Assembly (NCBI GenBank): GCA_041580235.1
Contig: JBFGEG010000098.1
Span: forward strand, 1-13,485
Length of the DNA stretch: 13,485 nt
Origin: JADFOJ01 sp041580235
GTDB taxonomy: Bacteria > Planctomycetota > Phycisphaerae > Phycisphaerales > SM1A02
Direction of reading: 5' to 3'
Part shown: one piece after another, positions 7,358 to 13,485 of the stretch
Layout of the letters: the number at the start of each line of letters is the position of its first letter
How positions within the stretch are numbered: the stretch's first letter is position 1
Program-made: the position numbers and the translations under genes
Notes under the pieces: model-generated
The model's input: the letters and a program-made list of their open reading frames with translations, nothing else
The model's database searches: none
Told to the model about the DNA's origin: nothing

Positions 7358-9274
7358 ATGCCCCCCTCATCCGGCACGACGTCACCGGACTCCGCGGAAC
7401 CCGACAACGCCGCGTTCCTGCGTCAGTTCGGCCGCTCCCAGGAGACCACCGAGTTTCACTCTCCCGTGCCCGAAGGGTACGTGCGGGGCCGCCACAAGTA
7501 CGTCGCGGTGCTGGGCACGGTCATGTCCGGTCTCGGCAAGGGGATCTTCAGCTCGTCCCTGGCGAAGCTGCTCAAGGACAAGGGCCTGGCGGTCGCCCCC
7601 ATCAAGATGGAGGGCTACCTGAACATCGACTCCGGGACCCTCAACCCCCTGCGGCACGGGGAGGTGTTCGTCCTCGACGACGGCACCGAGTGCGACATGG
7701 ACCTCGGCACGTACGAGCGCGTGCTGGACCAGGACCTGACCCGGGCCAACTTCGTCACCTCCGGCCAGATCTACGCCGACATCCTCGAACGCGAGCGCAA
7801 GGGCGGGTTCCTCGGCCGTGACGTGCAGATGATCCCGCACGTCACGGGCCTCGTGAAGCTGCACCTGCGTGAGCTGGCAATGACCGGCGGCCCCGGCGGG
7901 CGGCCGGTGGACGTCGTCTTCATCGAGGTCGGCGGGACGGTGGGCGACTACGAGAACAGCTTCTATATCGAGGCGCTCCGCGAGCTGGCCTTCGAGGAGG
8001 GCCCGGAGTCGACGTGCTTCGTGGCCCTCACCTACGTCATCGAGCCGGTGATCCTGGGCGAGCAGAAGTCCAAGGCGGCCCAGCTGGGCATCAAGCGGCT
8101 CATGGAGGCGGGCATCCAGCCGCACATCCTCGCCTGCCGAGCCCACAACCCCGTCTCCGACACGGTCATGCAGAAGGTGGCCATGTACTCCAACGTGCCG
8201 ATGAAGCGTGTCTTCTCCATGCACGACCGCGAGTCGATCTACACCATTCCCGAAGCGATGTGGGCCGAGGGGCTCGACCGCGAGATCCTCGCCATCCTGA
8301 ATCTGTACGACCGCATCGACCCCGTTCATGAGGAGACGGCGCGACACCGCTGGTCGGAGTATGCCAACAAGATCAGAGCGCCCCGGCGTCACCAGGTGAC
8401 GCTCGGCATCACCGGCAAGTACACCGCGGTGCGGGACGCCTACGCCTCCATCGATCGGGCGATCGAGCACGCCTCGACGCACCTCTCCGCGGCCGTGGAC
8501 ATCAAGTGGCTCGACACGTCGGACATCACGACGGACAACGCCGCCGCGCGGCTCAAAGACGAGGGCATCGACGCGATCATCGTGCCCGGCGGCTTCGGCG
8601 AGCGCGGCGTGGAGGGCAAGATCGCCTGCGTCGAGCACGTGCGTCGGCACAGAATCCCATACCTGGGCATCTGTCTGGGCTTCCAGGTGGCGGTCATCGA
8701 GTACGCCCGCAACGTGCTGGGCCTGGCCGGCGCGAACTCCACCGAGTTCGACGCCGCGTGCACGGACCCGGTCATCGCCGAGCTGCCGGAGCAGAAGGAG
8801 ATCGAGGGGCTCGGCGGCACCATGCGGCTGGGCGCTCACGACGTGCTGCTGCACCCCGGCACCCTGGCGTGGTTCCTCTTCGAGCCGGGAACCGCGGCGA
8901 CCATCCGCCAGCGGTTCCGTCACCGGTGGGAGGTCGAGCCGGCCTACATCGACCGCCTCACCGCCGGCGGGCTGACCTTCTCCGGCCGCCACCCGAAGCA
9001 CCCCATCATGCAGGTGCTCGAGCTCGATTCACATCCGTACTTCATCGCCGGGCAGTTTCATCCGGAGCTCACGAGCCGTCCGCTCGCGCCGCACCCGATG
9101 TTCATGGGGCTCATCGCCGCGGCCATCGCCCATGCAACACCGGATTCGTCCCGAGACGCATTGACGCCTCCGCTCACCCGGTGGCTGCGACCCGACGGCG
9201 GTCTCGCGTCGCCGGACGACTCGACGCCGACGATCGAGACGGGATCCGCCGCCGGCAGGATCCGCCAGCGTTAG
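7358..9274 (+). CDS. pyrG: CTP synthase (glutamine-hydrolysing), divergent form with terminal extensions
   Basis: This 638-residue protein, against a usual 535-550, should convert UTP, ATP and glutamine into CTP in the cytoplasm. The synthetase domain keeps the P-loop-like S-G-L-G-K-G (Lys61), D-M-D-L-G (Asp115) and F-I-E-V-G-G-T-V-G-D (Glu190), the counterparts of E. coli Lys18, Asp72 and Glu140. The class I glutaminase triad is complete: Cys439 in G-I-C-L-G, and His568 and Glu570 in Q-F-H-P-E. The oxyanion-loop G-G-F-G-E-R-G is also present. Oddities: K-M-E-G-Y-L-N-I-D-S-G-T at 83-94 replaces the usual K-x-D-P-Y-x-N-x-D-P-G-T, and K-S-K-A-A-Q at 237-242 replaces the near-invariant UTP-binding K-T-K-P-T-Q. 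About 43 residues precede the core and about 45 Ser/Pro/Asp-rich residues follow it. The ATG at 7358 is preferred over TTG 7343; in-frame GTGs at 7466 and 7481 would give a normal N-terminus. Confidence 0.93.
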   Translation: MPPSSGTTSPDSAEPDNAAFLRQFGRSQETTEFHSPVPEGYVRGRHKYVAVLGTVMSGLGKGIFSSSLAKLLKDKGLAVAPIKMEGYLNIDSGTLNPLRHGEVFVLDDGTECDMDLGTYERVLDQDLTRANFVTSGQIYADILERERKGGFLGRDVQMIPHVTGLVKLHLRELAMTGGPGGRPVDVVFIEVGGTVGDYENSFYIEALRELAFEEGPESTCFVALTYVIEPVILGEQKSKAAQLGIKRLMEAGIQPHILACRAHNPVSDTVMQKVAMYSNVPMKRVFSMHDRESIYTIPEAMWAEGLDREILAILNLYDRIDPVHEETARHRWSEYANKIRAPRRHQVTLGITGKYTAVRDAYASIDRAIEHASTHLSAAVDIKWLDTSDITTDNAAARLKDEGIDAIIVPGGFGERGVEGKIACVEHVRRHRIPYLGICLGFQVAVIEYARNVLGLAGANSTEFDAACTDPVIAELPEQKEIEGLGGTMRLGAHDVLLHPGTLAWFLFEPGTAATIRQRFRHRWEVEPAYIDRLTAGGLTFSGRHPKHPIMQVLELDSHPYFIAGQFHPELTSRPLAPHPMFMGLIAAAIAHATPDSSRDALTPPLTRWLRPDGGLASPDDSTPTIETGSAAGRIRQR

Positions 9275-9296
9275 AGCAGCCTGCACCCCGAGCGTC

Positions 9297-11411
9297 TCAG
9301 CCCCACGTTCCCAGCACCACGAGAAAGTCCGTGATCCCCACGACCCCGTCGCGGTCGAGGTCGGCAAGGCAGCACGCGTCGGGGCACGGCCCCCAGTTGC
9401 CCAGGACGGCCAGGAAGTCGGCGATGCCCACGGTCCCGTCACCGTTGATGTCGCCGTACTTCACGGCGACTGCATCGCCCTGGACCTCGTGGGCGCCCAT
9501 GTCCACCACGACCGGCGTCCCGCAGCCGGTGTCCTGGACCGCGGCATCGGCGAACCGCGGCTCACCGAGGAGGTCGGTGTCGGCGAGGGCCGCGATCGCC
9601 CAGTTGTGACCGGCGTCGGCGCACGGTGATCCGGGCCCCAGACGCAGATCGTCGTCGGCCGTCCCGATCGTCGCATCCGCGCCGTCGGGGTCGACGAACA
9701 GCGGATCGGCGTTGACGTTGCCCGAACCGCATGCGAAGACTCCGTTGTTGAAGTCGTAGCAGCGATCCGGGCACGGCTCGAAGACCACCTGGTCGAACAG
9801 GATGCAGTTGGTCACGTCGACCCGGGCTTCGCACGCCGAGGCCATCCACATTCCGCTGCCGAGCTGGCCCGCGTTGCCGTTGAAGGTGCAGTTGGTGACT
9901 CGGACCACGGCGTCGAAGTCGAAGACGCCGATCCAGACGCCGGCCCCCTCGGCCGCGCTGTTGCCGCTGAAGACCGTATTCACGACGTCGCCGCCCGGGC
10001 CGCCCAGCAGGTACAGGCCCGCGCCGCGCAGCGCGGTGTTGCCGGCGAACACGCAGCGGGTGACCGTCAGGGAGCTTCCCGTCGAGTACAGACCGCCGCC
10101 GTGGACGCCGGCCGTGTTGGCGACGAACGTGCAGCCGTCGAACGCCGGGTGGCTGCCGGCCGTGCAGTAGACACCCCCGCCCTGGCCGGCGGCTTCGTTG
10201 TCGCCCAGCACGCAGGCGGTCACCGTCGGGCTGCTCTGCGAGATGAGCATGCCGCCGCCGTCACCGCTGCGGGCGCTGCCGGTGATCGTGAAGCCGTCGA
10301 GGACCGTGTCCGGCCCCTCGCCGCTGACGACCCTGACGACGCTATCGTCCATACCCTGGATGTCGATGGTCGTGACCTGCGGCCCGTCGCCGGTCCGCAC
10401 CGTCAACGGCTTGCCGAGCAGGTCGATGGTCTCGTGATAGGTCCCCGCCGCGACGACGATCTCGTCGCCGTCGTCCGCCTCGTCGATGGCACCCTGGATC
10501 GTCAGATACAGCACGTCCTGCGTGACGTTGTGGACGCCGCACGGACCGCAGCCGGGGCAGCCGGCGACGCGGACGACAATCCACTGCTGAAATGTCGGTG
10601 ACTCGTTGGGGCAGTCGAGCTCCTCGATCGCCCAGTCGATGCGCGTGATACCCACGGGGTACGGGTCGTCGATCGCCAGCCCGTCGCTGCGCGACGGCGT
10701 GATGAAGATCGTGCCGTCCTGGCAGCCCGGGGTCACCGCCGGCTCGGCCGGCACCACCGTCGAGAGGCACTCGCCCGGATCGGCCTCGACCTCGACGATG
10801 GTCTCGGCGTCGACGGCGGGGGCGCTGACGGCGATCCGGTAGATCTCGATCTGCACGAGCGTGGCGTCGCCGGTCGGGTCGCCGTCGGCGCCCACCGCGA
10901 CATCCAGCGGCTCGCCGGGAGCCACGATGGTGAAGACCGACTCCGTGAGCAGTCCCCCCGCTCCCGGCGGCAGGACCCGCTCGTACAGGAGACCCGACGC
11001 GTCGCGCAGCTGGATCGTCTTGCCGCCCAGCTGATCGGAGAAGTGATCGGTGGTGAGGTCCACGCGAACGACCCCCGACACTTCCGCGATCCACCGGCGA
11101 ACGGTCCAGGTTTCATCGGGCTGCTGGCCGTCGGCCCAGACGAGGTTCCACGGAGGCTGGCTGGCGGCGCGCTCCCACCACGCCCCGAAGTCGCCCGCCG
11201 GGTCGTAGCAGCACAGCTCGGTGAAGCTGCCGGGGTCCGTGTCCGACGCGTAATACCCGTAGCGCCAGTTGCCGGAGCCCTGCACGGACGAGAACTCCGC
11301 GGCCGAGTCGGCGATGAGCGCGCCGTCACCGCCGCGGGCGGTCGGCGCCGCCGTCAGCGCGGCCGCGAACCCGACCGCAGCCATCGCGCCCTTTCGACGA
11401 CTCGACGACAT
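9297..11411 (-). CDS. Secreted mosaic protein: beta-sandwich, HYR-like domain, right-handed beta-helix, EF-hand tail
   Basis: From the ATG at 11411 the protein has 704 residues and no enzyme motif. A signal peptide (R-R-K, then a hydrophobic Ala-rich stretch, cleavage near A-R-G/G) ends at about 27. Residues 30-196 look like a beta-sandwich containing V-R-R-W-I-A-E-V-S-G. Residues 205-284 resemble a hyalin-repeat (HYR) domain (A-D-P-G-E-C, S-D-G, Y-P-V-G-I-T-R-I-D-W). A Cys-rich link, C-P-G-C-G-P-C, follows at 285-291. Residues 293-545 are beta-helix rungs with G-G-G-[MVL] and C-x-F-x-x-N motifs. A 'choice-of-anchor Q'-type end (D-P-L-F-V-D, L-G-P-G-S-P-C-A-D-A-G, V-D-M-G-A-H-E) runs to 648. 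Two complete EF-hand-like loops fill 653-704. An adhesin or surface structural role is inference. A TTG at 11426, 7 nt after GGGGAG (11439..11434), would add five residues. It diverges from a related gene across the tRNA. Confidence 0.87.
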   Translation of the reverse strand: MSSSRRKGAMAAVGFAAALTAAPTARGGDGALIADSAAEFSSVQGSGNWRYGYYASDTDPGSFTELCCYDPAGDFGAWWERAASQPPWNLVWADGQQPDETWTVRRWIAEVSGVVRVDLTTDHFSDQLGGKTIQLRDASGLLYERVLPPGAGGLLTESVFTIVAPGEPLDVAVGADGDPTGDATLVQIEIYRIAVSAPAVDAETIVEVEADPGECLSTVVPAEPAVTPGCQDGTIFITPSRSDGLAIDDPYPVGITRIDWAIEELDCPNESPTFQQWIVVRVAGCPGCGPCGVHNVTQDVLYLTIQGAIDEADDGDEIVVAAGTYHETIDLLGKPLTVRTGDGPQVTTIDIQGMDDSVVRVVSGEGPDTVLDGFTITGSARSGDGGGMLISQSSPTVTACVLGDNEAAGQGGGVYCTAGSHPAFDGCTFVANTAGVHGGGLYSTGSSLTVTRCVFAGNTALRGAGLYLLGGPGGDVVNTVFSGNSAAEGAGVWIGVFDFDAVVRVTNCTFNGNAGQLGSGMWMASACEARVDVTNCILFDQVVFEPCPDRCYDFNNGVFACGSGNVNADPLFVDPDGADATIGTADDDLRLGPGSPCADAGHNWAIAALADTDLLGEPRFADAAVQDTGCGTPVVVDMGAHEVQGDAVAVKYGDINGDGTVGIADFLAVLGNWGPCPDACCLADLDRDGVVGITDFLVVLGTWG

Positions 11412-11433
11412 CACCGCTCTGTCCAACGAGCAT

Positions 11434-11439
11434 CTCCCC
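11434..11439 (-). promoter_or_regulatory. Shine-Dalgarno-like GGGGAG with ambiguous start for the beta-helix gene
   Basis: On the minus strand GGGGAG lies 7 nt before an in-frame TTG at 11426, but 22 nt before the ATG at 11411. Either translation begins at TTG (adding five residues before the signal peptide) or the ATG is used with only a weak site. The annotated ATG is the conservative choice. Confidence 0.35.
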
Positions 11440-11522
11440 AACCCCGACCGACCCCCACCCGACCCGGAATGGTAGGACCCGCCGCCCGCTCAACCGGAGC
11501 ACCCCCTGCCGCCGAAAAGCCT

Positions 11523-11528
11523 TAGAAT
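11523..11528 (+). promoter_or_regulatory. Possible -10 box of the tRNA gene
   Basis: TAGAAT matches TATAAT at five of six bases and lies 21 nt before the tRNA, so transcription would start about 15 nt upstream of the mature 5' end, as is common. No recognisable -35 box is found at 16-18 bp. The rest of the 138-bp gap (11412-11549) shows nothing else I can support. Confidence 0.4.
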
Positions 11529-11549
11529 GCCCCGGCTCCGAACCCCATT

Positions 11550-11623
11550 GGCGATGTAGCTCAGCCGGTTAGAGCGAGGGATTCATAAACCCTAGGTCGG
11601 AGGTTCGAGTCCTCCCATCGCCA
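11550..11623 (+). tRNA. tRNA with anticodon CAT, probably elongator tRNA-Met
   Basis: A complete cloverleaf can be folded. The acceptor stem GGCGATG/CATCGCC has seven pairs, the D-stem is GCTC/GAGC with GG in the loop, and the anticodon loop TTCATAA carries CAT at 11584-11586. The variable loop is AGGTC, the T-stem GGAGG/CCTCC holds TTCGAGT, and the discriminator is A at 11623. CCA is not encoded and must be added after transcription. The first acceptor pair is G-C, so it is not the initiator, which has a mismatch there. The body (GTAGCTCAG, GGTTAGAGC) resembles elongator Met. A tRNA-Ile whose CAT is modified to lysidine cannot be fully excluded. The innermost anticodon-stem pair is an A-A mismatch (11581/11589). 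Confidence 0.93.
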
Positions 11624-11630
11624 CGTCCCC

Positions 11631-11654
11631 ACCCCTGCCCACGCAGGGGTTTTT
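11631..11654 (+). terminator. Rho-independent terminator of the tRNA transcript
   Basis: ACCCCTGC at 11631-11638 pairs perfectly with GCAGGGGT at 11643-11650 around the 4-nt loop CCAC, and T runs from 11650 to 11654. It lies 7 nt after the mature tRNA end. A strong stem, short loop and T-run make this the clearest terminator in the window. It separates the tRNA from the downstream beta-helix gene, which must then have its own promoter. Confidence 0.88.
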
Positions 11655-11696
11655 CACGCGCCCGCTGCGCCCGGAGCCGTCAACGTCGGGCGCTTA

Positions 11697-11726
11697 CCGG
11701 ACACCGGGTCAGTGCAGGTGGTCCGG
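11697..11726 (+). other. Imperfect hairpin in the leader of the second beta-helix gene
   Basis: CCGGACACC at 11697-11705 pairs with GGTGGTCCGG at 11717-11726, nine pairs with one bulged G, around an 11-nt loop. It lies about 70 nt before the ATG at 11795. No T-run follows. It may be a leader structure or an accident of GC-rich DNA. I see no good promoter in the 140-bp gap (11655-11794). Confidence 0.2.
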
Positions 11727-11794
11727 GTTTCCGGGGGCCAGTACCATTGCTTCGCCGGGGCCGGAGGCACCGGAGGAGGAAGATCACGCCTTTC

Positions 11795-13420
11795 ATGACA
11801 CCCGTCCGTTGCTCGCTGTGGGTCGCAGCCGCGACCGTGCTGGCCGCCTCGGCCTCCGGCGGGACGGTGCTGCGTGTCGACGACGACGCCGCCCCGAGTG
11901 GAGATGGGCTGACCTGGGGCTCGGCCTTCCGATTTCTGCAGGACGCCCTGGCCGCGGCTGGTCCCGGCACCGAGATCCGCGTGGCCGGCGGGACCTACAC
12001 GCCCGACGCCGACGAGGCGGGCAACGTCACGCCCGGTGATCGCGCCGCGACCTTTCAATTGGCCAGCGGCGTGTCGCTGCGCGGCGGCTACGCCGGCATC
12101 GGCGCGCCTGATCCCGACGCCCGCGACATCGCCGTGCACGAATCGGTGCTCAGCGGCGAGATCGGCGCGGACACCGCCGCCGACAACAGCTATCACGTCA
12201 CGACCGGCAGCGGCACCGACGAGACCGCCGTTCTGGACGGGTTCACCGTCCGCGGGGCCAGGGCCAACGGCGCGGGTGAGCCGGTGTTCCACGATCGGGG
12301 CGGGGGCATGACCAACGTCGCCGGCAGCCCGACCGTGATCGACTGCACGTTCGACGGCAACCAGGCCGCCGTCTACGGGGGCGGGATGTCCAACTGCGAC
12401 GGCAGCAACCCGACCGTAATCGGCTGCACCTTCACCGGCAGCAGCGCCGACGTCGACGGCGGCGGGATGTACAACGAGTCGAGCGATCCACGCGTGACCG
12501 GCTGCGTCTTTGCCGGCAACATCGCCGGGTTCGGGGGCGGCATGTACAGCACCGGCAGCAGCCCCGTGCTGTCGGGCTGCACGTTCACCGGCAACTCGGC
12601 CGTGCGGGGCGGCGGGCTTTACTCTCTGTTCAGCACGGCTGCCGTGGCGAACTGCGTCTTCGACGGCAACGCGGCCATCAACAGCGGCGGCGGCATGATC
12701 AACGACGTCGCGGAGGTAAGCGTCGTCAACTGCCTCTTTACGGGCAACACCGCGACCATCGGGGCCGCCGTCATGAACCTCAACACGGCCAGCCCCACCG
12801 TCACCAACTGCACGTTCAGCGGCAACACCGCCTCCTCGGGCGGCGGTGTCATGCGTAACGAGTTCCTGAGCGACCCGGTCCTGACCAGCTGCATTCTCTG
12901 GAGCAATGCGCCGGGGTCATTCGACGGCGGCGGCACGCCGGCCGTCACCTACAGCGCCGTCGAGGGCGGCTTCCCCGGCACCGGTAACACCGCCGCGGCC
13001 CCGAACTTCGTGGACGCCGGCGCCGGTGACCTGCGGCTCACCCCCGGCTCGCCCTGCATCGACACGGGCGACAACGGCGCCGTGCCCGCGGACCTGACCG
13101 ACGTGGACGGGGACGCGGACACCCTGGAGCCGGTCCCGCTGGATCTCGACGGGAATCCGCGGTTCGTCGACGACCCCGCGGCGCTCGACGCCGGCGCGGG
13201 CGAGTGTCCCGTCGTGGACATGGGGGCGTATGAGTTCCAGCAGGGGCTCACCACGTGCTGCCCGTTCGACTGCGGCGACGGTGACGGCACGGTGGGTATC
13301 CAGGACTTTCTGTCCGTGCTCGGGCAATGGGGCCAGCTCGGCACGTCCTGCGACCTCGACGGTGACGGCGTGGGGATCGAGGAGTTTCTCGGGGTGCTGG
13401 GCAGCTGGGGTGATTGTTAG
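11795..13420 (+). CDS. Secreted right-handed parallel beta-helix protein with cysteine ladder and EF-hand tail
   Basis: From the ATG at 11795 the protein has 541 residues. A signal peptide spans about 1-22 (hydrophobic V-A-A-A-T-V-L-A-A-S-A). Residues 24-160 match the usual N-terminal cap of planctomycete beta-helix proteins (F-L-Q-D-A-L-A-A-A-G-P-G-T-E-I-R-V-A-G-G-T-Y, later T-A-V-L-D-G-F-T-V-R-G). Residues 169-370 are about eight rungs of 25-27 residues, each with a G-G-G-[ML]-type start and C-[TVL]-F-x-G-N. The rung cysteines are 184, 211, 237, 262, 287, 313, 339 and 366. A 'choice-of-anchor Q'-type end (L-T-P-G-S-P-C-I-D-T-G, V-D-M-G-A-Y-E-F) runs to 481. Two degenerate EF-hand loops close the protein, whose last residue is Cys541. 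No catalytic motif is seen; a surface role is inferred. GGAGGAGGAAGA at 11772-11783 serves as the ribosome binding site at a longish 11 nt. It is related to the gene across the tRNA. Confidence 0.88.
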   Translation: MTPVRCSLWVAAATVLAASASGGTVLRVDDDAAPSGDGLTWGSAFRFLQDALAAAGPGTEIRVAGGTYTPDADEAGNVTPGDRAATFQLASGVSLRGGYAGIGAPDPDARDIAVHESVLSGEIGADTAADNSYHVTTGSGTDETAVLDGFTVRGARANGAGEPVFHDRGGGMTNVAGSPTVIDCTFDGNQAAVYGGGMSNCDGSNPTVIGCTFTGSSADVDGGGMYNESSDPRVTGCVFAGNIAGFGGGMYSTGSSPVLSGCTFTGNSAVRGGGLYSLFSTAAVANCVFDGNAAINSGGGMINDVAEVSVVNCLFTGNTATIGAAVMNLNTASPTVTNCTFSGNTASSGGGVMRNEFLSDPVLTSCILWSNAPGSFDGGGTPAVTYSAVEGGFPGTGNTAAAPNFVDAGAGDLRLTPGSPCIDTGDNGAVPADLTDVDGDADTLEPVPLDLDGNPRFVDDPAALDAGAGECPVVDMGAYEFQQGLTTCCPFDCGDGDGTVGIQDFLSVLGQWGQLGTSCDLDGDGVGIEEFLGVLGSWGDC

Positions 13421-13440
13421 TTTGAGCGCTCGGTACGGCC
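13421..13440. repeat. First copy of a 20-bp palindrome-bearing direct repeat
   Basis: This unit begins directly after the stop codon at 13420. It contains the 8-bp palindrome GAGCGCTC (13424-13431) and recurs at 13466-13485 with one mismatch at position 12 (G here, C in the second copy). The period is 45 bp. It could be a dispersed or tandem intergenic element that continues past the window edge. Confidence 0.7.
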
Positions 13441-13450
13441 CTCCGGGCCG
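13436..13450 (+). terminator. GC-rich hairpin after the second beta-helix gene
   Basis: CGGCCC (13436-13441) pairs with GGGCCG (13445-13450) around TCC, 16 nt after the stop. No T-run follows, so termination is only possible. The hairpin spans the end of the first repeat copy and may instead be part of the repeat element. Confidence 0.35.
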
Positions 13451-13465
13451 ACACTCGCTTACTGG

Positions 13466-13485
13466 TTTGAGCGCTCCGTACGGCC
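13466..13485. repeat. Second copy of the 20-bp direct repeat, reaching the window edge
   Basis: It matches 13421-13440 at 19 of 20 bases, and GAGCGCTC recurs at 13469-13476. The single change creates the palindrome CGTACG (13477-13482). The window ends at the last matching base, so the true repeat may be longer. Confidence 0.7.

Noticed and set aside
5691..7385. 564-codon open frame on the minus strand
   Set aside because: It is antisense to the sugar dehydrogenase gene, which has clear motifs and a signal peptide; the shadow product has none.
7382..9001. 539-codon open frame on the minus strand
   Set aside because: It is antisense to pyrG and has no recognisable domain.
11412..11794. Integration or attachment site at the tRNA
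   Set aside because: No integrase, no duplicated tRNA 3' end and no flanking direct repeat were found, and the tRNA is followed by its own clean terminator.
12298..12905. DNA-level tandem repeat of about 75-80 bp
   Set aside because: The periodicity is explained by beta-helix rungs in the protein; it is coding sequence, not a separate repeat element.
13421..13485. Start of a CRISPR array
   Set aside because: Only two units are visible, they differ by a base, are short (20 bp) and highly palindromic, and no cas gene is near. A dispersed or tandem intergenic repeat is more likely.

Overview
The window is GC-rich, gene-dense bacterial DNA, most likely from a planctomycete, perhaps of the class Phycisphaerae. 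Three secreted proteins end in paired calcium-loop repeats of the form D-x-[ND]-x-D-G-x-V-G-I-x-D-F-L-x-x-L-G-x-W-G. This short C-terminal tail is a habit of that group. A Kdo cytidylyltransferase (kdsB) points to an outer membrane with lipopolysaccharide. The taxon is inferred from these traits; no ribosomal RNA is present.

Layout, left to right. On the minus strand lie the first codons of fmt (cut by the window edge) and def, overlapping by 4 nt: the usual N-formyl-methionine processing pair. Diverging from def is a two-gene operon, a cytoplasmic TPR protein and kdsB, again joined by a 4-nt GTGA overlap. Convergent to it is a secreted M1-family aminopeptidase with a HEAT-repeat C-terminus. 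It diverges from a secreted PQQ-dependent glucose/sorbosone dehydrogenase-like protein with an EF-hand tail, and the shared intergenic region holds a perfect 7-bp palindrome. Next is a CTP synthase homologue (pyrG) with extra N- and C-terminal tails, altered substrate-binding motifs and an apparently leaderless promoter.

The right third holds two secreted right-handed beta-helix proteins of the same general build (beta-helix rungs with a cysteine ladder, 'choice-of-anchor Q'-type end, paired EF-hand tail). They diverge from each other around a tRNA with anticodon CAT and its Rho-independent terminator. The window ends in the start of a palindrome-rich 45-bp-period repeat.

Functionally, def/fmt, pyrG, kdsB and the tRNA are housekeeping genes. 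CTP synthase makes the CTP that KdsB uses to activate Kdo, but the two genes are not in one operon. The M1 peptidase, the dehydrogenase and the two beta-helix proteins are envelope or extracellular proteins. I see no CRISPR array, transposase, phage gene or defence system. The most unusual items are the divergent CTP synthase with its leaderless start, the shared EF-hand tails and cysteine ladders of the surface proteins, and the terminal repeat. No stretch longer than about 160 bases lacks a gene.
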